Source: JBHFEI01 sp041928815
GTDB lineage: Bacteria; Pseudomonadota; Alphaproteobacteria; Rhizobiales; Rhizobiaceae
Assembly (NCBI RefSeq): GCF_041928815.1
Contig: NZ_JBHFEI010000009.1
Coordinates: 124,001-188,000 of the forward strand
Direction of reading: 5' to 3'
Length of the DNA stretch: 64,000 bases
Position numbers and translations under genes: made by a program. The notes below the pieces were generated by a model, which was not told where the DNA came from, did no database searches, and worked only from the letters and a program-made list of their open reading frames with translations. Of the stretch, positions 44,971-53,644 are shown piece after piece (the first letter of the stretch is position 1; every line of letters starts with the position of its first letter).

Positions 44971-46374
44971 TCAGAAGAAGGCGGCGGCCATTTCCGGGGG
45001 GCCGTCCAGGGCGTGGGCCATGAATTCGAGCGCGCCGCGCAGTTGTTCGCGCGGGACCGGGCCGCCGAGGCAGACGCGCACGGCTTCCGGCGCCGCGCCG
45101 TCGACGGTGAAGGCGTCGCTCGCCACCACGCCGATGCCGGCCGCGCGCATGTGGCTGCCGAAGGTGGAGCGCGTCCAGCCCTTGTCGAGCGGCAGCCAGA
45201 TGTTGAAGGCGATCGGGTCGGCGCGGTAGCTGCCGGCCGGTAGCATCTCGGCGGCGAGCGCCTGGCGCGCGGCGGCCTCGGCGCGGATGAAGCGCAGGAT
45301 CATGTCGGCAGTGCCGTCCTCGATCCAGCGCGTCGCCAGCGCCAGCGTCAGCGGCGAGGCCATCACGGTGTTTGCCCGCATGGCGCTGACGAAGGGCCAG
45401 ATCGCCCGCGTGTCGGGCGCGACGACGAAGGCGAGGCGCAGCCCCGCGCCGATGCATTTCGCCAGTCCGCCGATGTGCCAGGTGAGGTCCGGCGCCATGG
45501 CGGCGAGCGGCGCCGGCCCGTGCAGCGGGATGAAGCCGTAGGCGTCGTCCTCGACGATCGGCACCTGGTATTTTCGCGCCACCGCGCAGATCGCGGTGCG
45601 GCGCGCTTCCGGAATGGTCAGCGTCGTCGGGTTCTGCAGCGTCGGGTTGAGGTAGAGCGCCTTCGGCCTCAGCCGCCCGCAGGCGTCGGCGAAGGCGTCC
45701 GGCAGGATGCCGTCCGCATCCATCGGCAGGCCGGCAAGCGTCAGGCGCAGCTGCGCCGCCACCGAGCGGATGCCGGGATAGGTGATGTTTTCCGAAAGCA
45801 CCGTCTCGCCGGGTTTCGCCAGCAGGCCGAGGATGGCGAGCAGCGCCGGATGGGCGCCGGGGGTGACGAAGATGCGCTCCTGCGACGGCACGAGGCCGCG
45901 CCGGCTGAGCCAGGCGGCGGCCGCCTCCTTGTCCATGCCGGAACCGCCGAAACCCTGGTAGCGCAAGAGCGGGATGATGTCGGAGGCGACGGCCGCCACG
46001 CCCTCGCGCATGCGGGCGACGAGGGCGGGGTCGTCGGGCTCGGGCGGCATGTTCATCGTAAAGTCGACGGCGGACGCCCGGCGCGGGTCCGGCGCGTCGG
46101 CGAGCACGAGGCTCGCCCGCCGTTCTGGTGCCGCGCCGGTGACGAAGGTGCCGCGCCCGACATGGCTGTCGACGAGGCCGCGCTTCTGCGCCTCGACATA
46201 GCCGCGCGCGACGGTGGTGAAGTCGATGTTGAGGCGCTTCGCCAGCATGCGCTGCGGCGGCAGCCGGTCTCCGGTGACGAGCCGGCCGCTCTTCACGTCC
46301 GCCTCGATCATGTCGGCGATGGCGATGTAGCGGGGACTGTCGCTTTCGGCGAGGTCGGGGACCCAGTTCTTCAT
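44971..46374 (-). CDS. MocR-family (GntR-HTH plus aminotransferase) regulator
   Basis: 467-aa PLP-dependent transcription factor. An N-terminal winged helix (SPRYIAIADMIEADVKSGRLVTGDRLPPQRMLAKRLNIDFTTVARGY) is joined to a fold-I aminotransferase domain. That domain keeps the PLP residues: YLNPTLQNPTT, VEDDAYGF and the Schiff-base lysine in HIGGLAKCIGAGLRLAF. Such proteins regulate divergent genes using PLP or an amino compound as effector. It is divergent from the Nit1C operon, so it probably controls it. Confidence 0.92.
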   Translation of the reverse strand: MKNWVPDLAESDSPRYIAIADMIEADVKSGRLVTGDRLPPQRMLAKRLNIDFTTVARGYVEAQKRGLVDSHVGRGTFVTGAAPERRASLVLADAPDPRRASAVDFTMNMPPEPDDPALVARMREGVAAVASDIIPLLRYQGFGGSGMDKEAAAAWLSRRGLVPSQERIFVTPGAHPALLAILGLLAKPGETVLSENITYPGIRSVAAQLRLTLAGLPMDADGILPDAFADACGRLRPKALYLNPTLQNPTTLTIPEARRTAICAVARKYQVPIVEDDAYGFIPLHGPAPLAAMAPDLTWHIGGLAKCIGAGLRLAFVVAPDTRAIWPFVSAMRANTVMASPLTLALATRWIEDGTADMILRFIRAEAAARQALAAEMLPAGSYRADPIAFNIWLPLDKGWTRSTFGSHMRAAGIGVVASDAFTVDGAAPEAVRVCLGGPVPREQLRGALEFMAHALDGPPEMAAAFF

Positions 46375-46521
46375 GGGGGTGCTTCCGGATGGGTTCTGGG
46401 ATTGACCGTATATTGTTGCGAACCCGCCCTGTCACGCCTTTTGTGCGCTTGCATCCCAAAGGCGCCGCCTTGCGGCTGCGGTGTGACGCCGCTCCGCATC
46501 GGCGTACACAATGAATGCATA

Positions 46522-46535
46522 TTGAATGCATTCAA
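46522..46535. promoter_or_regulatory. Perfect palindrome with repeated half-sites, likely MocR operator
   Basis: TTGAATGCATTCAA is a 14-bp perfect palindrome. Further half-sites ATGAATGCA (46512) and TTGAATGCA (46623) lie nearby in the same intergenic region. MocR proteins usually bind repeated half-sites between divergent genes. Confidence 0.5.
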
Positions 46536-46670
46536 ATCAGTCATTGTTGCATCGAATTTCGGCAGGACGGTGCCCGGCAAACGGGCGCCGTCCCAGGCGG
46601 CGGATCAATATTGATTGTATAATTGAATGCAAATAGTGCCGTTTTGACGGTATTTTATGCAAGGTCAATC

Positions 46671-46686
46671 TGGCATGGCGCTTGCA
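46671..46686 (+). promoter_or_regulatory. Sigma-54 promoter for the Nit1C operon
   Basis: TGGCATG-N4-TTGCA matches the consensus TGGCACG-N4-TTGCW with one change and the correct GG/GC spacing, 55 bases before the first ATG. It fits nitrogen-starvation control. Confidence 0.65.
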
Positions 46687-46740
46687 ATTGAAGGGTCGTC
46701 CCGCCGCGGCGGTATCGGAATTCAACCAGAGGAGCCCTCC

Positions 46741-47223
46741 ATGCCCAAAGTGACCAAGCCCGCCAACGAGACCGGCGATGTCCTCGTCGATTACGAGGAG
46801 AAGGTGTTCGAGGACGTCCAGGCAGCACCCGGCGAAAAGGCGCTGATCACCTTTCACACCGTCGCCTTCGAGGGGTCGATCGGCCTCGTCAACCTGCTGC
46901 AGGCCAAGCGCCTCAAGCGGAAAGGCTTCGAGACCTCCGTGCTGCTCTACGGCCCCGGCGTCACGCTCGGCGTGCAGCGCGGCTTTCCGACGCTTGGCGC
47001 CGAAGCCTTTCCCGGCCACCTCAACTTCAACAACCAGATCAAGGGCTTCATGGAGGAGGGCGGCAAGGTCTATGCCTGCCGCTTCGCGCTGCAGGCGCTC
47101 TACGGCCATGGCGAGGGCGCGCTGATCCCCGGCATCACGCCGATCAGCCCGCTCGACGTGCTCGATCTGATCCTGATCCACCGCCGCGACGGTGCCTTCA
47201 TCCTCGACACCTGGACACTCTGA
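46741..47223 (+). CDS. MSMEG_0572/sll0783 family nitrogen-starvation protein
   Basis: 160-aa protein of the first-gene family of the conserved Nit1C cluster (MSMEG_0572 family). It has a DsrE-like feel: EKALITFHTVAFEGSIGLVNLLQAKRLKRKGFETSVLLYGPGVTLGVQRGFP, then PGHLNFNNQIKGFMEEGGKVYACRFALQALYGHGEGALIPGI. Biochemical role unknown. AGAGGAG precedes the ATG, the transcript starts at the sigma-54 promoter above, and a strong hairpin follows the stop. Confidence 0.9.
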   Translation: MPKVTKPANETGDVLVDYEEKVFEDVQAAPGEKALITFHTVAFEGSIGLVNLLQAKRLKRKGFETSVLLYGPGVTLGVQRGFPTLGAEAFPGHLNFNNQIKGFMEEGGKVYACRFALQALYGHGEGALIPGITPISPLDVLDLILIHRRDGAFILDTWTL

Positions 47224-47230
47224 TCCCCGC

Positions 47231-47256
47231 CCGGGAGGCGGGGACCCGCCTCCCGG
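47231..47256 (+). terminator. Intercistronic GC hairpin
   Basis: CCGGGAGGCGGG/CCCGCCTCCCGG, 12-bp perfect stem with a minimal loop, between the first Nit gene and the nitrilase gene. With no U-run it may be a partial terminator or mRNA-stabilising element that raises expression of the first gene. Confidence 0.45.
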
Positions 47257-47278
47257 CGAAACCCTTGAGGATTTTTCC

Positions 47279-48346
47279 ATGGAGAAGAAATCAACCGTCC
47301 GCGCCGCCGCCGTGCAGATCGCGCCCGACCTCACCTCGCGCGAGAAGACGCTGGCAAAGGTGCTCGACGCCATCGCCGAGGCTGCGGGCAAGGGCGCCGA
47401 CCTCGTCGTCTTCCCGGAGACCTTCGTCCCCTGGTATCCCTATTTTTCCTTCGTGCTGCCGCCGGTTCTCTCCGGCCGCGAGCATATCCGCCTCTATGAG
47501 GAGGCCGTCACCGTGCCGAGCGCGGCGACCGACGCCGTCGCCGCCGTCGCGCGGGCGAAAAGCATCGTCGTCGTGCTTGGGGTCAACGAGCGCGACCATG
47601 GCTCGCTCTACAACACCCAGCTCGTCTTCGATGCGGACGGGTCGCTGATCCTCAAGCGCCGCAAGATCACGCCGACCTTCCACGAGCGGATGATCTGGGG
47701 CCAAGGCGACGGATCGGGCCTCAAGGCCGTCGACAGCGCCGTCGGCCGCATCGGCGCGCTCGCCTGCTGGGAGCACTACAATCCGCTCGCCCGCTACGCG
47801 CTGATGGCCGATCACGAGGAGATCCACGTCGCGCAGTTCCCCGGCTCGATGGTCGGGCCGATCTTCGCCGAGCAGATGGAGGTGACGATCCGCCACCATG
47901 CGCTCGAAAGCGGCTGCTTCGTCGTCAATGCGACCGGCTGGCTGACCGACGAGCAGGTCGCCGCGATCACGCCCGATGCCGGCTTGCAGAAGGCGCTGCG
48001 CGGCGGCTGCATGACGGCGATCATCTCGCCGGAGGGCCGCCATCTCGTGCCGCCGCTGACCGAGGGCGAGGGCATGCTGATCGCCGATCTCGACATGGGC
48101 CTGATCGTCAAGCGCAAGCGGATGATGGATTCCGTCGGCCATTATGCCCGGCCGGAACTGATGCATCTCGTGCTCGACGGCCGCGCCACCGCCCCGGTCC
48201 ATGCGGCCGGCGCGATCCCCTTCCCCGCTCTTGCCACAAGGACGAACAGCGATGGACACCCTGACGCTTCCCCCGGAGACGCTTCCCCCGGCAACGCTGC
48301 CCTCGACGGAAACGCTGATCAACGAATTGCAGTCCTTCGGGGTTAG
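47279..48346 (+). CDS. Nit6803-family nitrilase
   Basis: 355-aa nitrilase that should hydrolyse a nitrile to acid plus ammonia. The catalytic Glu is in VVFPETFVPWYPYFS, Lys in LKRRKITPTFHERMIWGQGDG and Cys in GALACWEHYNPL. The ATG at 47279 is just after the hairpin. The last 32 codons run through the start of the radical SAM gene; that tail (SPGDASPGNAALDG) is low complexity and unlike nitrilases. In Pseudomonas fluorescens the Nit1C cluster has been linked to cyanide assimilation, so cyanide or a cyanide-derived nitrile is a plausible substrate. Confidence 0.93.
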   Translation: MEKKSTVRAAAVQIAPDLTSREKTLAKVLDAIAEAAGKGADLVVFPETFVPWYPYFSFVLPPVLSGREHIRLYEEAVTVPSAATDAVAAVARAKSIVVVLGVNERDHGSLYNTQLVFDADGSLILKRRKITPTFHERMIWGQGDGSGLKAVDSAVGRIGALACWEHYNPLARYALMADHEEIHVAQFPGSMVGPIFAEQMEVTIRHHALESGCFVVNATGWLTDEQVAAITPDAGLQKALRGGCMTAIISPEGRHLVPPLTEGEGMLIADLDMGLIVKRKRMMDSVGHYARPELMHLVLDGRATAPVHAAGAIPFPALATRTNSDGHPDASPGDASPGNAALDGNADQRIAVLRG

Positions 48347-49400
48347 GCTCGTCGATCCGAAGGCCGGCGTCGAAAGCCGGCGCGGCGGCGCCGGTCCCTC
48401 CGACCACAAGGCGATGACCATCGACGGCATGACGGTGATGGTGCCGGTGCACACCGCGCCCGCCTTCGAGAGCCCCTATGTCGTCGAGAAGCCGGACGAG
48501 CGCGGCGAAAGCCGCATCAGCCGCGACGGCGCGGTGCTGGGCAAAGTTTCCTTTCCCTTGAAACCCCGCTTCTATGAGCGCTCCACCGCCGACGGCATCC
48601 CCTATTCGAAGATCGCGGTGCTGCACGGGCGCGACGTGCTGGCAACGACCGTGCTGCAGACCTGCATCCGCTACCAGAGCCGGACGAAGACCTGTCAGTT
48701 CTGCGCCATCGGCCAGTCGCTCGCCGCCGGCCGCACCGTGGCGCACAAGACGCCCGAGCAGCTCGCCGAGGTGGCGAAGGCCGCCGTCGAGCTCGACGGT
48801 GTGAAGCATATGGTGATGACGACGGGCACGCCGAAGGGGCCGGACCGGGGCGCGGCCATGCTCGCCGAGAGCGCGCGCGCCATCAAGGCCGCCGTCGACC
48901 TGCCGATCCAGGCGCAATGCGAGCCGCCGGAGGACGATGTCTGGTTCGAGATCATGAAAGAGGCCGGCGTCGACGCGCTCGGCATGCATCTGGAGGTCGT
49001 CACGCCCGCCCTGCGCGAAAAGATCATGCCCGGCAAGGCGCAGGTGCCGGTGGAAACATACATGCGCTCCTTCGCGGCGGCGGTGAAGGTTTTTGGCCGG
49101 GGACAGGTCTCCACCTATATCCTCGCCGGCCTCGGCGACACGCGCGAGGCCATCCTCGACATCTGCGAGAGGCTGGTGGCGATCGGCGTCTATCCCTTCG
49201 TCGTGCCTTTCGTGCCGATCTCGGGCACGCCGCTCGAAAGCCATGCCGGGCCGACGCCGGACTTCATGCACCAGATCCTGAAACCCCTGTCGGCGATGCT
49301 GGTCGAGAGCGGCCTGAAGGCCGTCGACATCAAGGCCGGCTGCGGCAAATGCGGCGCCTGCTCAGCGCTCTCCACCTATGAGAGGACGCTGACGGCATGA
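48252..49400 (+). CDS. MSMEG_0568-family radical SAM protein
   Basis: 382-aa radical SAM enzyme of the Nit1C cluster. The cluster motif is CIRYQSRTKTCQFC, that is C-x9-C-x2-C, not the usual C-x3-C-x2-C. A second cysteine group, CGKCGAC, close to the C-terminus may hold an auxiliary cluster. TIM-barrel landmarks such as HMVMTTGTPKG and DALGMHLEVVTP are present. The ATG at 48252 was chosen by the AAGGA upstream and family start; it overlaps the nitrilase gene by 95 bases. The stop overlaps the next ATG. Confidence 0.9.
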   Translation: MDTLTLPPETLPPATLPSTETLINELQSFGVRLVDPKAGVESRRGGAGPSDHKAMTIDGMTVMVPVHTAPAFESPYVVEKPDERGESRISRDGAVLGKVSFPLKPRFYERSTADGIPYSKIAVLHGRDVLATTVLQTCIRYQSRTKTCQFCAIGQSLAAGRTVAHKTPEQLAEVAKAAVELDGVKHMVMTTGTPKGPDRGAAMLAESARAIKAAVDLPIQAQCEPPEDDVWFEIMKEAGVDALGMHLEVVTPALREKIMPGKAQVPVETYMRSFAAAVKVFGRGQVSTYILAGLGDTREAILDICERLVAIGVYPFVVPFVPISGTPLESHAGPTPDFMHQILKPLSAMLVESGLKAVDIKAGCGKCGACSALSTYERTLTA

Positions 49401-49939
49401 TCCTCGAACCCTTCGATCCGTTTCGCGTGAGCGAGTTCCAGGTGAAGTTCGCCACCTCGCGCTGGGAGGTGGAAGAGGCCCATGCGCTGCGCCGCGCCGT
49501 GTTCTGCGCCGAGCAGGCGATCTTTGCCGGCGACGACCGCGATGCCATCGACGATCACGCCATCCCGATCGTGGCGCTGTCGATGCTGGGCGTCGCCGCC
49601 GACCGGGTGGTCGGCACGGTGCGCATCCACGAGGCGGCGCCCGGCCTCTGGTGGGGCTCGCGGCTCGCCGTCGACGCCGATTTCCGCAAGGTCGGGGCGC
49701 TGGGCGCGACGCTGATCCGGCTCGCCGTCTCCTCGGCCCATGCGATGGGCTGCCACACCTTCTTCGCCCATGTGCAGATGCAGAACGGCGCGCTGTTCCG
49801 CCGGCTGCACTGGGACGTGGTCGAGACCGTCGAGATCCACGGCCGGCAGCACCTCAAGATGAAGGCGGACCTTGCCCATTACCCGCCCTGCGTGACGCCG
49901 GATGTCGGGCTGGTGGCGCTGCCGAGAAAGGCCGCGTGA
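49397..49939 (+). CDS. MSMEG_0567-family N-acetyltransferase (GNAT)
   Basis: 180-aa acetyltransferase-like protein. VGTVRIHEAAPGLWWGSRLAVDADFRKVGALGATLIRLAVSSAHAMGC contains the GNAT acetyl-CoA motif A region (about residues 73-120). A later FRRLHWDVVETVEIHGRQHLKMKADLAHYP block is typical of this cluster-specific family. Substrate unknown. Translationally coupled on both sides (4-base and 1-base overlaps). Confidence 0.9.
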   Translation: MILEPFDPFRVSEFQVKFATSRWEVEEAHALRRAVFCAEQAIFAGDDRDAIDDHAIPIVALSMLGVAADRVVGTVRIHEAAPGLWWGSRLAVDADFRKVGALGATLIRLAVSSAHAMGCHTFFAHVQMQNGALFRRLHWDVVETVEIHGRQHLKMKADLAHYPPCVTPDVGLVALPRKAA

Positions 49940-50916
49940 TGGCCGACGGCATCGACATCGAGGGCCTGGCCGCCCGGCTTTCGACGGCGAGCGGGCTTGC
50001 CGCCAAGGCGGATATCGGCCCGGTCGCGGAAGCCCTCGGGCTCGCCGGCCGGGCCGTCGCGGTCGGCGACGACTGCGCCGCGATCCCCGACGGCGACGGC
50101 CACCTGCTCTTTGCCATCGAGGGCTTCATCAACGGCTTCGTCGCCGCCGATCCCTGGTTCGCCGGCTGGTGCGGGGTGATGGTCAACATCTCCGACATCG
50201 CGGCGATGGGCGGACGGCCGCTCGCTGTCGTCGATGCCGTCTGGGCGGAGGGCGAGGCGGGTGCCGCGCCGATCCTTGCCGGCCTGCGCGCGGCGGCCGA
50301 GGCCTTCGGCGTGCCGATCGTCGGCGGCCACACCAATATCCGCACCGATCGCGGGCAATTGTCGGTGGCGATCCTCGGCCGGGCGAAGGCGCTGCTCACC
50401 AGTTTCGACGCGGCGCCGGGCGACCTGCTGGTCGCGGCGATCGACCATCGCGGCCGCTACCGCGAGCCCTTCGACAATTTCGAGGCGGCGACGGACGCGC
50501 CGCACGAACGGCTGCGCGGCGACATCGCGCTCCTGCCCGGGATCGCCGAGGCCGGGCTCGCCCGCGCCGCCAAGGACATCAGCCAGGGCGGCCTCGTCGG
50601 CACCGCCGTCATGCTCGCCGAATGTTCCGGCGTCGGCATCGATATCGACGTCGCCGCGATCCCCGTCCCGCGCGGCATCGCGCTCGACCGCTGGCTCTCG
50701 ACCTTCCCGAGCTTCGGCTACATCCTCGCCGTCGCCCCGGACCATCTCGACGCCGTGCTCGCCCGCTTTGCCGCCCGCGACATCACCGCCGCCGCCATCG
50801 GCGCGATCACGGCGGGCAGCCGCGTCACCCTCCATGCCGGGGACAGGCGCGCGCTGGTGCGCGACTGGCGCGCCACGCCGCTGATGGCGATGGTGAAGGC
50901 GGAGGACGCGGCATGA
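49939..50916 (+). CDS. sll0787-family AIR synthase-like protein
   Basis: 325-aa protein of the PurM/AIR-synthase/ThiL superfamily. Seen: the ATP-binding GDDCAAIPDG motif near residue 45, MVNISDIAAMGGRPLAVVDAVW near 85 and the VGGHTNIRTDRGQLSVAILG strand. The C-terminal half includes AAKDISQGGLVGTAVMLAE. In this setting it probably phosphorylates or cyclises an amide/amine intermediate of an unknown product. Overlaps the acetyltransferase stop by one base. Confidence 0.9.
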   Translation: MADGIDIEGLAARLSTASGLAAKADIGPVAEALGLAGRAVAVGDDCAAIPDGDGHLLFAIEGFINGFVAADPWFAGWCGVMVNISDIAAMGGRPLAVVDAVWAEGEAGAAPILAGLRAAAEAFGVPIVGGHTNIRTDRGQLSVAILGRAKALLTSFDAAPGDLLVAAIDHRGRYREPFDNFEAATDAPHERLRGDIALLPGIAEAGLARAAKDISQGGLVGTAVMLAECSGVGIDIDVAAIPVPRGIALDRWLSTFPSFGYILAVAPDHLDAVLARFAARDITAAAIGAITAGSRVTLHAGDRRALVRDWRATPLMAMVKAEDAA

Positions 50917-52076
50917 GGATCGCCATGCTCGCCCATTCCACCCATCCCCGTGGCGGCGTCGTCCACGCGATGAGCCTTGCCGAAGCGCTGACCGCGCTCG
51001 GCCACGACGTCGTGCTGCATGCGCCGGATGCGGCCGGCACCGGCTTCTTCCGCGCGCCCGCCTGCCGGGTGGCGGCCTTCCCGGTCGCGCCGGCCGAGCC
51101 CGGCATGACCGGGATGGTCGAGCAGCGCATCGCCGACTACGTCGCTTATTTCGAGGCGGCCGGGACCGCGAATGTCGACCTGTTCCACGCCCATGACGGC
51201 ATCTCGGCCAATGCGCTGGCGACGTTGAAGGCGCGCGGCCGCATCCCCGGCTTCGTCCGCACGGTGCACCACATCGACAGCTTCTCCGACCCGCGGCTGA
51301 TGGACTTGCAGGAGCGGTCCATCGTCGCCGCCGATGCCCATCTCGCCGTCAGCGCGCTCTGGCAGGGGGTGCTGAGGGAGACGCGCGGTATCGCCACCGC
51401 CATCGTCGGCAACGGCGTCGACCTCTGCCGCTTCGGCGGCACGAGCGAGGCGGAGGCCCGCTCGCTCCGCCGGCGGCTGGGCCTGAGCCCCGGCCCGGTT
51501 TTCTTGAGCGTCGGCGGCATCGAGGCGCGCAAGAACACGATCCGCATCCTCGACGCCTTCCGGCAGGTGCGCGCCATCCGCCCGGACGCCCAGCTCGTCA
51601 TCGCCGGCGGTGCCTCGCTGCTCGACCATCGCGGCTACCAGGGGGAGTTCCGCGCGGCGCTCGGCCACCTTGGCACGCACCAGGCGGCGGTGCATGTGCT
51701 GGGGGCCGTCGCCGACGAGGACATGCCGGCGCTCTACCGGCTTTCGGACGCGCTGGTCTTCGCCTCGGTGAAGGAAGGCTTCGGCCTCGTCGTGCTGGAG
51801 GCGATGGCGAGCGGCCTGCCGGTGGTGCTCTCCTCGATCGCCCCCTTCACCGAATATGCCGGGCCCCAGGATGCGGTCTGGTGCGATCCGGCCCAGCCGG
51901 CCTCGATCGCCGAGGCGATGGCCGTGGCGCTGATGCCGCCGGTGCGCAAGCGCCTGCGCCCGCGCGGGCTGGCGCTCGCCGCCCGGCACGGCTGGGCGCG
52001 CGTCGCCGCCGCGCACCTTCCCGTCTATCGCGCCATGCGCGACACCCTCGCCGCGAAGGAGCCCCTCCATGCCTGA
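50913..52076 (+). CDS. MSMEG_0565-family glycosyltransferase
   Basis: 387-aa GT-B fold family-4 glycosyltransferase. The N-terminal half has MRIAMLAHSTHPRGGVVHAMSLAEAL and LFHAHDGISANA. The C-terminal donor domain contains FLSVGGIEARKNTIRILDAF and the nucleotide-sugar motif EGFGLVVLEAMASGLPVVLS. A sugar-modified small molecule as the cluster product is suggested. Four-base overlap with the preceding gene, eight-base overlap with the next. Confidence 0.92.
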   Translation: MRIAMLAHSTHPRGGVVHAMSLAEALTALGHDVVLHAPDAAGTGFFRAPACRVAAFPVAPAEPGMTGMVEQRIADYVAYFEAAGTANVDLFHAHDGISANALATLKARGRIPGFVRTVHHIDSFSDPRLMDLQERSIVAADAHLAVSALWQGVLRETRGIATAIVGNGVDLCRFGGTSEAEARSLRRRLGLSPGPVFLSVGGIEARKNTIRILDAFRQVRAIRPDAQLVIAGGASLLDHRGYQGEFRAALGHLGTHQAAVHVLGAVADEDMPALYRLSDALVFASVKEGFGLVVLEAMASGLPVVLSSIAPFTEYAGPQDAVWCDPAQPASIAEAMAVALMPPVRKRLRPRGLALAARHGWARVAAAHLPVYRAMRDTLAAKEPLHA

Positions 52077-52356
52077 AATGCGCTTCGTCATCGCCTGGCC
52101 GGACGGCCGCGAGGAGACCTGCTACTCGCCCTCGCTGGTCATCCGCGACTATCTCGCCGAGGGCGAGACCTATCCGCTGCGCGATTTCCTCGACCGCAGC
52201 CGCAAGGCGCTGACGATTGCCAGCGACCGGGTCGAGGCGAAATACGGCTATCCCTGCTCGCTCGCGCAAGGGCAACTCGCCCGCATCGAGGCGACCGCCG
52301 AACATTTTCTCGGCCATGCCGATCCGCGCATCCGCTGCGAACGCTTCATCCTGTGA
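52069..52356 (+). CDS. MSMEG_0570-family small protein
   Basis: 95-aa protein belonging to the small family seen in Nit1C clusters (MPEMRFVIAWPDGREETCYSPSLVIRDYLAEGETYPLRDFLDRS, then the KYGYPCSLAQGQLARI block). No catalytic motif is apparent. The two conserved cysteines and tight coupling suggest a partner for one of the cluster enzymes (inference). Confidence 0.88.
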   Translation: MPEMRFVIAWPDGREETCYSPSLVIRDYLAEGETYPLRDFLDRSRKALTIASDRVEAKYGYPCSLAQGQLARIEATAEHFLGHADPRIRCERFIL

Positions 52357-52369
52357 AAGGATCCTTCCG

Positions 52370-53644
52370 ATGAACTCCCCTGCCCTCGCCTCCCATTACA
52401 GCGCCGTCGTCGTCGGCGGCGGCCAGGCCGGCCTGTCGGCCAGCCACTATCTCAAGCGCCACGGCATCGACCATGCCGTCTTCGAGAAGAAGACGGTGGC
52501 GCACAAATGGCGCGACGAGCGCTGGGACGCCTTCTGCCTCGTCACGCCGAACTGGCAGTGCCAGCTGCCGGACCATGCCTATGACGGCGACGATCCGCAC
52601 GGCTTCATGGTGAAGGACGAGATCCTCGCCTATGTCGACCGCTTCGTGCGCAAGGTCAACGCGCCGGTCTTCGAGCACACCGCCGTCAACCGGATCGAGA
52701 AGCGCGGCGCCCTCTTCCATGTCGAGACGGCGGCGGGGAGCGTGACGGCCGACAGCGTCGTCCTCGCCACCAGCCTCTATGCCGAGCCGGCCATCCCGCG
52801 CGCGGCCGAACGGCTGCCGGACACGATCGTGCAGATGCACACGGCCGCCTATCGCAATCCGGCGCAACTGCCGGAAGGCGCCGTCGTCGTCGTCGGTTCC
52901 GGCCAGTCCGGCTGCCAGATCGCCGAGGACCTGCATCTTGCCGGCCGCAAGGTGCACCTGGTCACCGGCAATGCGCCGCGCTGCGCCCGCTTCTATCGCG
53001 GCCGCGATGTCGTCGACTGGCTCGACGACATCGGCCAGTACGACATCACCGTCGAGCAGGACGGCATGGCGAAGAAGACGCACGACACCAACCACTATCT
53101 CACTGGCCGCGACGGCGGCCGCGACATCGACCTGCGCCGGTTCGCGCTGGAAGGCATGGCGCTCTACGGCCGCATGACCGGGGTGTCCGGCGGGACCATG
53201 CTGTTCCAGCCGAACCTTGCCGCCAATCTCGACGGCGCCGACCGCGTCTATAACGGCATCAACGCGCTGATCGACCGCCATATCGCCGAAAAGGGCATCG
53301 AGGCGCCCGAGGGAGGGGTCTATGCGCCGGTCTGGCGGCCCGAGAGCGAGCCGCGCGCGCTCGACCTCGCCGCGGAAGGGGTCTCGGCGGTCATCTGGGC
53401 GACCGGCTTCACGCCGGACTGGTCCTTCGTCTCGCTGCCGATCTTCGACGGCAGCGGCTATCCGGTGCACCGGCGCGGCGTCACGCCGGTTGCCGGCGCC
53501 TATGTGCTCGGCCTTCCCTGGCTCTGGACTTGGGGTTCGGGCCGGTTCCTCAGCGTCGGGCGCGATGCCGAGCATGTCGTCGGACGGCTTGCCGAGGGTC
53601 TGGCGGCAGGCGCCACGCCGATGAAGCAGGCGGCCGGCGCATGA
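52370..53644 (+). CDS. MSMEG_0569-family flavin-dependent oxidoreductase
   Basis: 424-aa flavoprotein. Two dinucleotide folds are present: FAD motif AVVVGGGQAGLSASHYLKRHG at the N-terminus and NAD(P) motif VVVVGSGQSGCQIAEDLHLAG near residue 175. The ATGF motif is in VIWATGFTPDW. It resembles YUCCA/flavin monooxygenase-like enzymes and the predicted flavoprotein of Nit1C. GAAAGGA precedes the ATG. Probably an N- or C-oxygenation step. The stop overlaps the next ATG. Confidence 0.92.
   Translation: MNSPALASHYSAVVVGGGQAGLSASHYLKRHGIDHAVFEKKTVAHKWRDERWDAFCLVTPNWQCQLPDHAYDGDDPHGFMVKDEILAYVDRFVRKVNAPVFEHTAVNRIEKRGALFHVETAAGSVTADSVVLATSLYAEPAIPRAAERLPDTIVQMHTAAYRNPAQLPEGAVVVVGSGQSGCQIAEDLHLAGRKVHLVTGNAPRCARFYRGRDVVDWLDDIGQYDITVEQDGMAKKTHDTNHYLTGRDGGRDIDLRRFALEGMALYGRMTGVSGGTMLFQPNLAANLDGADRVYNGINALIDRHIAEKGIEAPEGGVYAPVWRPESEPRALDLAAEGVSAVIWATGFTPDWSFVSLPIFDGSGYPVHRRGVTPVAGAYVLGLPWLWTWGSGRFLSVGRDAEHVVGRLAEGLAAGATPMKQAAGA

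Noticed and set aside
44564..45023. Several short open frames in the gap between the DUF4269 and MocR genes
   Set aside because: No ribosome sites or family motifs, Arg/Ser-rich composition, and partial overlap with a repeat copy.
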